This document shows, piece by piece, positions 62,018 to 64,000 of a stretch of 64,000 nucleotides of DNA. The translations under genes were made by a program, and so were the position numbers. The notes beneath the pieces are model-generated. The model saw only the letters and a list, made by a program, of their open reading frames with translations. It did no database searches and was not told the DNA's origin. The stretch's first letter is position 1. Every line of letters begins with the position of its first letter. The DNA is from Bacteriovorax sp. BSW11_IV (GTDB lineage Bacteria > Bdellovibrionota > Bacteriovoracia > Bacteriovoracales > Bacteriovoracaceae), in the NCBI RefSeq assembly GCF_000447755.1, contig NZ_AUNE01000008.1, positions 1-64,000 on the forward strand, given 5' to 3'.

Positions 62018-62886
62018 GTCTAAGCTCTCTTACTTTTGCTGGCCATGAAATAGGCAACGGTGGCCATATCCTTAAGTGTGATGATGGCAGCTATGAGATT
62101 TACGATCTTTTTTATATCAAAAAATTTTGGAATACATTTCCAACTCCACCCTCTGACAGTGCTTCAGAATATAAAATGGTTGAATCCTATATTGAACCTT
62201 TAAAAGAGTTTTACCCAGAACTCCATAAAATGTTTGATACAGCGCTTGAGCACTTTAAAGTTGGTCTACAATTTGAAAATGAACTTGTTTTCGGAAACTC
62301 TGGCGATATTGGAACTGTCTTTGGCAAAAAAGGGTGTGAGATTTTACAAATTGCAGTTCAACAATATGATCCCGTTTTTGATCGCACCCGCTTTTTTGTC
62401 GATCGTGAACTTTATACGAAACTTGATACATTTAATCGTTCAGTTCTCATCATTCATGAACTGATCTACTATGTGATGAAGTACGAGAATGCCCAAAAGG
62501 TTCGTTTGTTTAATTATGCTTTTCTAAACGATATGTTTTCAATAACAACTATAAAGTACCAGATGAATCTTTTTAAAAATCTGAATATTGAATCTGTTGT
62601 TTTTAAATCAATTCCCATTCAGATTAATGAGGATATGGTTTTTGATGAAAAGGGAAATCTACTTGAGGCCAAGAGCGTAAAGGGAAGAAAAATAGAATTT
62701 GAATTTTTTGAGTTCTACTTATCTGGCGGTAGAATATATTTCTATAACAATGCTAGTCCGAAAGAAGTTATTGCAGAATTACGCTTTCCTATTTTCTATG
62801 AAAAGGAATACCTTTTGCCAGGTTACTATAAACTTCATTTTGATAAAGACGCACGCCTAATCAAAATCGACCAAGACTTATTCTAA
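61987..62886 (+). CDS. Exported protein of unknown function
   Basis: 299 residues. Signal peptide (residues 1-18, ending LTFAG), then HEIGNGGHILKC. A hydrophobic LIIHELIYYVMK contains His-Glu as in zinc hydrolases, but the second His is missing. The C-terminal half is beta-rich. No family named. The ATG lies in a hairpin with GGAG one base before it, so the start may be tightly controlled; a later ATG at 62005 is possible. Next gene starts three bases after its stop. Confidence 0.75.
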   Translation: MKNIVLMLLFCLSSLTFAGHEIGNGGHILKCDDGSYEIYDLFYIKKFWNTFPTPPSDSASEYKMVESYIEPLKEFYPELHKMFDTALEHFKVGLQFENELVFGNSGDIGTVFGKKGCEILQIAVQQYDPVFDRTRFFVDRELYTKLDTFNRSVLIIHELIYYVMKYENAQKVRLFNYAFLNDMFSITTIKYQMNLFKNLNIESVVFKSIPIQINEDMVFDEKGNLLEAKSVKGRKIEFEFFEFYLSGGRIYFYNNASPKEVIAELRFPIFYEKEYLLPGYYKLHFDKDARLIKIDQDLF

Positions 62887-62889
62887 TTA

Positions 62890-63657
62890 ATGGATTATAT
62901 CGACCAACTCAACAGTGAATTTAGCAAGAGAAAGCTCAAAAACGAGCTTTATTCCCTGCGCGCTTTTTCCATGTCATTAGGAATTAGCCCAGGGACTCTA
63001 AGTAATGTTCTTAAACGTAAGAGGCACATTGCCTTAAAAGATATTCTCCGAGTAAGTGAACTGCTTTCACTAGCAGAAAAAGACAAAAAGCTTTTTATCA
63101 AAACCGCCTTTGCTAATCGTTTAAATGAAAAATCAGTCGTTCAGTATTCTTCAGTTTTAGAAACAGATTCAAAAACAATCATCGATCCAGATAAATATGA
63201 AAAATTCATCAAAAATTGGAAGTATCATCTCATCATAGCTTTGTTTAGTATGAAGACTTATAAGAATGATCTGTCATGGATGAGGGAAAAAACCGGTTTG
63301 AGTGAAACTGAGATAATTAAAATTTTAAATGATCTCGTTGATATGGAATTTATATCCAAGACAAAGGATGGCTACAGTTCTTCAGTAAATAAGACTAGAA
63401 CAAAACCAGATATACCTTCTTTTGTCGTAAGAGAGGCCCATTGCAACAATTTAGAATTGGCCGCTAAGAAAATCGCAAAAATTGAAGTTGAAAATAGGGA
63501 TTACAGGATCGTAACGATGCCTGTGAATATACAAAAAATGAAGAAGGCCAAGGAGCTCATTAATCAATTCCTCCATGATATGGAACAGCTTGTTGAAGAC
63601 GAAGAGGCGAGTGAAATTTATCGTCTGTCTCTACAGTTTTTCCCACTCAAGAGGTAG
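62890..63657 (+). CDS. TIGR02147 family (DUF4423) regulator-like protein
   Basis: 255 residues. The N-terminal ~70 residues hold a helix-turn-helix-like region (SLRAFSMSLGISPGTLSNVLKRKR), followed by a winged-helix-like region (MREKTGLSETEIIKILNDL) and a C-terminal part with YRIVTMPVNIQKMKKAKELI. It fits TIGR02147, a family seen in Bdellovibrio and Fibrobacter. No ribosome site; translation may depend on coupling to the upstream exported-protein gene. It may regulate that gene. Confidence 0.82.
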   Translation: MDYIDQLNSEFSKRKLKNELYSLRAFSMSLGISPGTLSNVLKRKRHIALKDILRVSELLSLAEKDKKLFIKTAFANRLNEKSVVQYSSVLETDSKTIIDPDKYEKFIKNWKYHLIIALFSMKTYKNDLSWMREKTGLSETEIIKILNDLVDMEFISKTKDGYSSSVNKTRTKPDIPSFVVREAHCNNLELAAKKIAKIEVENRDYRIVTMPVNIQKMKKAKELINQFLHDMEQLVEDEEASEIYRLSLQFFPLKR

Positions 63658-63658
63658 T

Positions 63659-63674
63659 GTTGCACGTTTGCAAC
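63659..63674. promoter_or_regulatory. Inverted repeat between two TIGR02147 genes
   Basis: GTTGCA, 4 bases, TGCAAC. Either a small operator or the stem of a weak terminator; a T-rich stretch follows at a distance. Confidence 0.3.
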
Positions 63675-63727
63675 GCTTTGATCTCCTTTTAGTTTTCTAA
63701 AGATAACGCAGTTTCTATTCTATTATT

Positions 63728-64000
63728 ATGAAATTAAATGTATTTGATTACGCATGTATTACAACATTCTTAAAAGATCTTCTTGAATCAAAGAAAGCGA
63801 AGAATGCTAACTTTTCACTTCGCTCATGGTCAAAATATCTCGGATATAATTCTCCGACATATCTCTCACTATGTACAAGAGGTCTTGCTCAGTGCAATCC
63901 TATCTTTATTCGACGTCTGTTCGAAAAAGAAGAATTTTCTGAGCAAGAGAAAGTTTATCTCACTTTTTTATTCTTAAAAAATCAATGCCAAGACTCTGAA
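63728..64000 (+). CDS. Second TIGR02147-like protein, 3' truncated by window edge
   Basis: Open from ATG 63728 to the end of the window (91 codons, no stop). Residues ~29-62 (FSLRSWSKYLGYNSPTYLSL, then CTRGL) are like the helix-turn-helix region of the preceding protein. A second member of the same family in tandem. No ribosome site is evident. Function not known. Confidence 0.72.
   Translation, partial: MKLNVFDYACITTFLKDLLESKKAKNANFSLRSWSKYLGYNSPTYLSLCTRGLAQCNPIFIRRLFEKEEFSEQEKVYLTFLFLKNQCQDSE

Noticed and set aside
62440-62480. Zinc protease motif HELIY in the exported protein
   Set aside because: The second His of HExxH is absent, so a metalloprotease cannot be claimed.

Overview
The window looks like chromosomal DNA of a low-GC, Gram-negative member of the Bdellovibrionota, most likely a Bacteriovorax/Halobacteriovorax-like predator. 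This is inferred from TIGR02147-type regulators at the right edge, an abundance of lipoproteins and secreted proteins of unknown function, a Bdellovibrio-style chemotaxis set and AT-rich codon use. No IS element, integrase, phage gene or CRISPR array is visible. One tRNA gene (Val, UAC) is present and there is no rRNA.

Layout. 1-5.7 kb: the end of a hybrid histidine kinase, lon, a periplasmic solute-binding protein and a divergent chemoreceptor. 5.9-13 kb: a very large Ig-repeat lipoprotein, an M24 peptidase, tRNA-Val and small secreted proteins. 13.3-19.4 kb: a chemotaxis block (cheA, cheW, then a CheR-REC-degenerate CheB fusion, then cheB) with a good sigma-28-type promoter in front. 19.4-24 kb: a 952-residue exported protein followed by a predicted lipoprotein joining an ADP-ribosyltransferase-like domain to a Fic domain. 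24-28.8 kb: folE2, a zinc-ribbon protein, pyrC-cdd and cysS. 29-36.3 kb: a chemoreceptor with a c-type haem motif, a lipoprotein, a free single-Cache protein and a double-Cache chemoreceptor. 36.3-42.5 kb: priA, a PBP4-type carboxypeptidase, yidD, nth, an esterase, a DUF2797 protein and a small zinc-binding protein. 42.7-48.9 kb: a three-gene envelope cluster, a hotdog protein, hydrolases, a glutamine amidotransferase and ogt. 49-55.3 kb: a secreted serine protease, a Ste24-type protease, an MBL-fold hydrolase, bcp, a secreted EEP hydrolase and small proteins. 55.4-64 kb: a TPR lipoprotein plus LysM protein pair, topA, a DUF368 transporter, a secreted protein and two TIGR02147-family regulators, the last cut by the window edge.

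How the genes fit together. Three chemoreceptors plus CheA, CheW, CheR and CheB make this a sensory-motility region. Housekeeping genes (lon, cysS, priA, topA, folE2, pyrC) are interleaved with envelope and secreted genes that may serve predation or surface remodelling. Genes are tightly packed: four convergent pairs overlap by exactly four bases at their stop codons, and two further hairpins sit on convergent stops.

Most notable points: (1) a CheR fused to a complete CheB-like module whose catalytic triad is replaced; (2) the ART-Fic lipoprotein next to a large exported protein with 11-residue repeats; (3) hairpins that overlap the start codons of two exported-protein genes; (4) a c-haem chemoreceptor. 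Family assignments rest on motifs read by eye; no database search was run.
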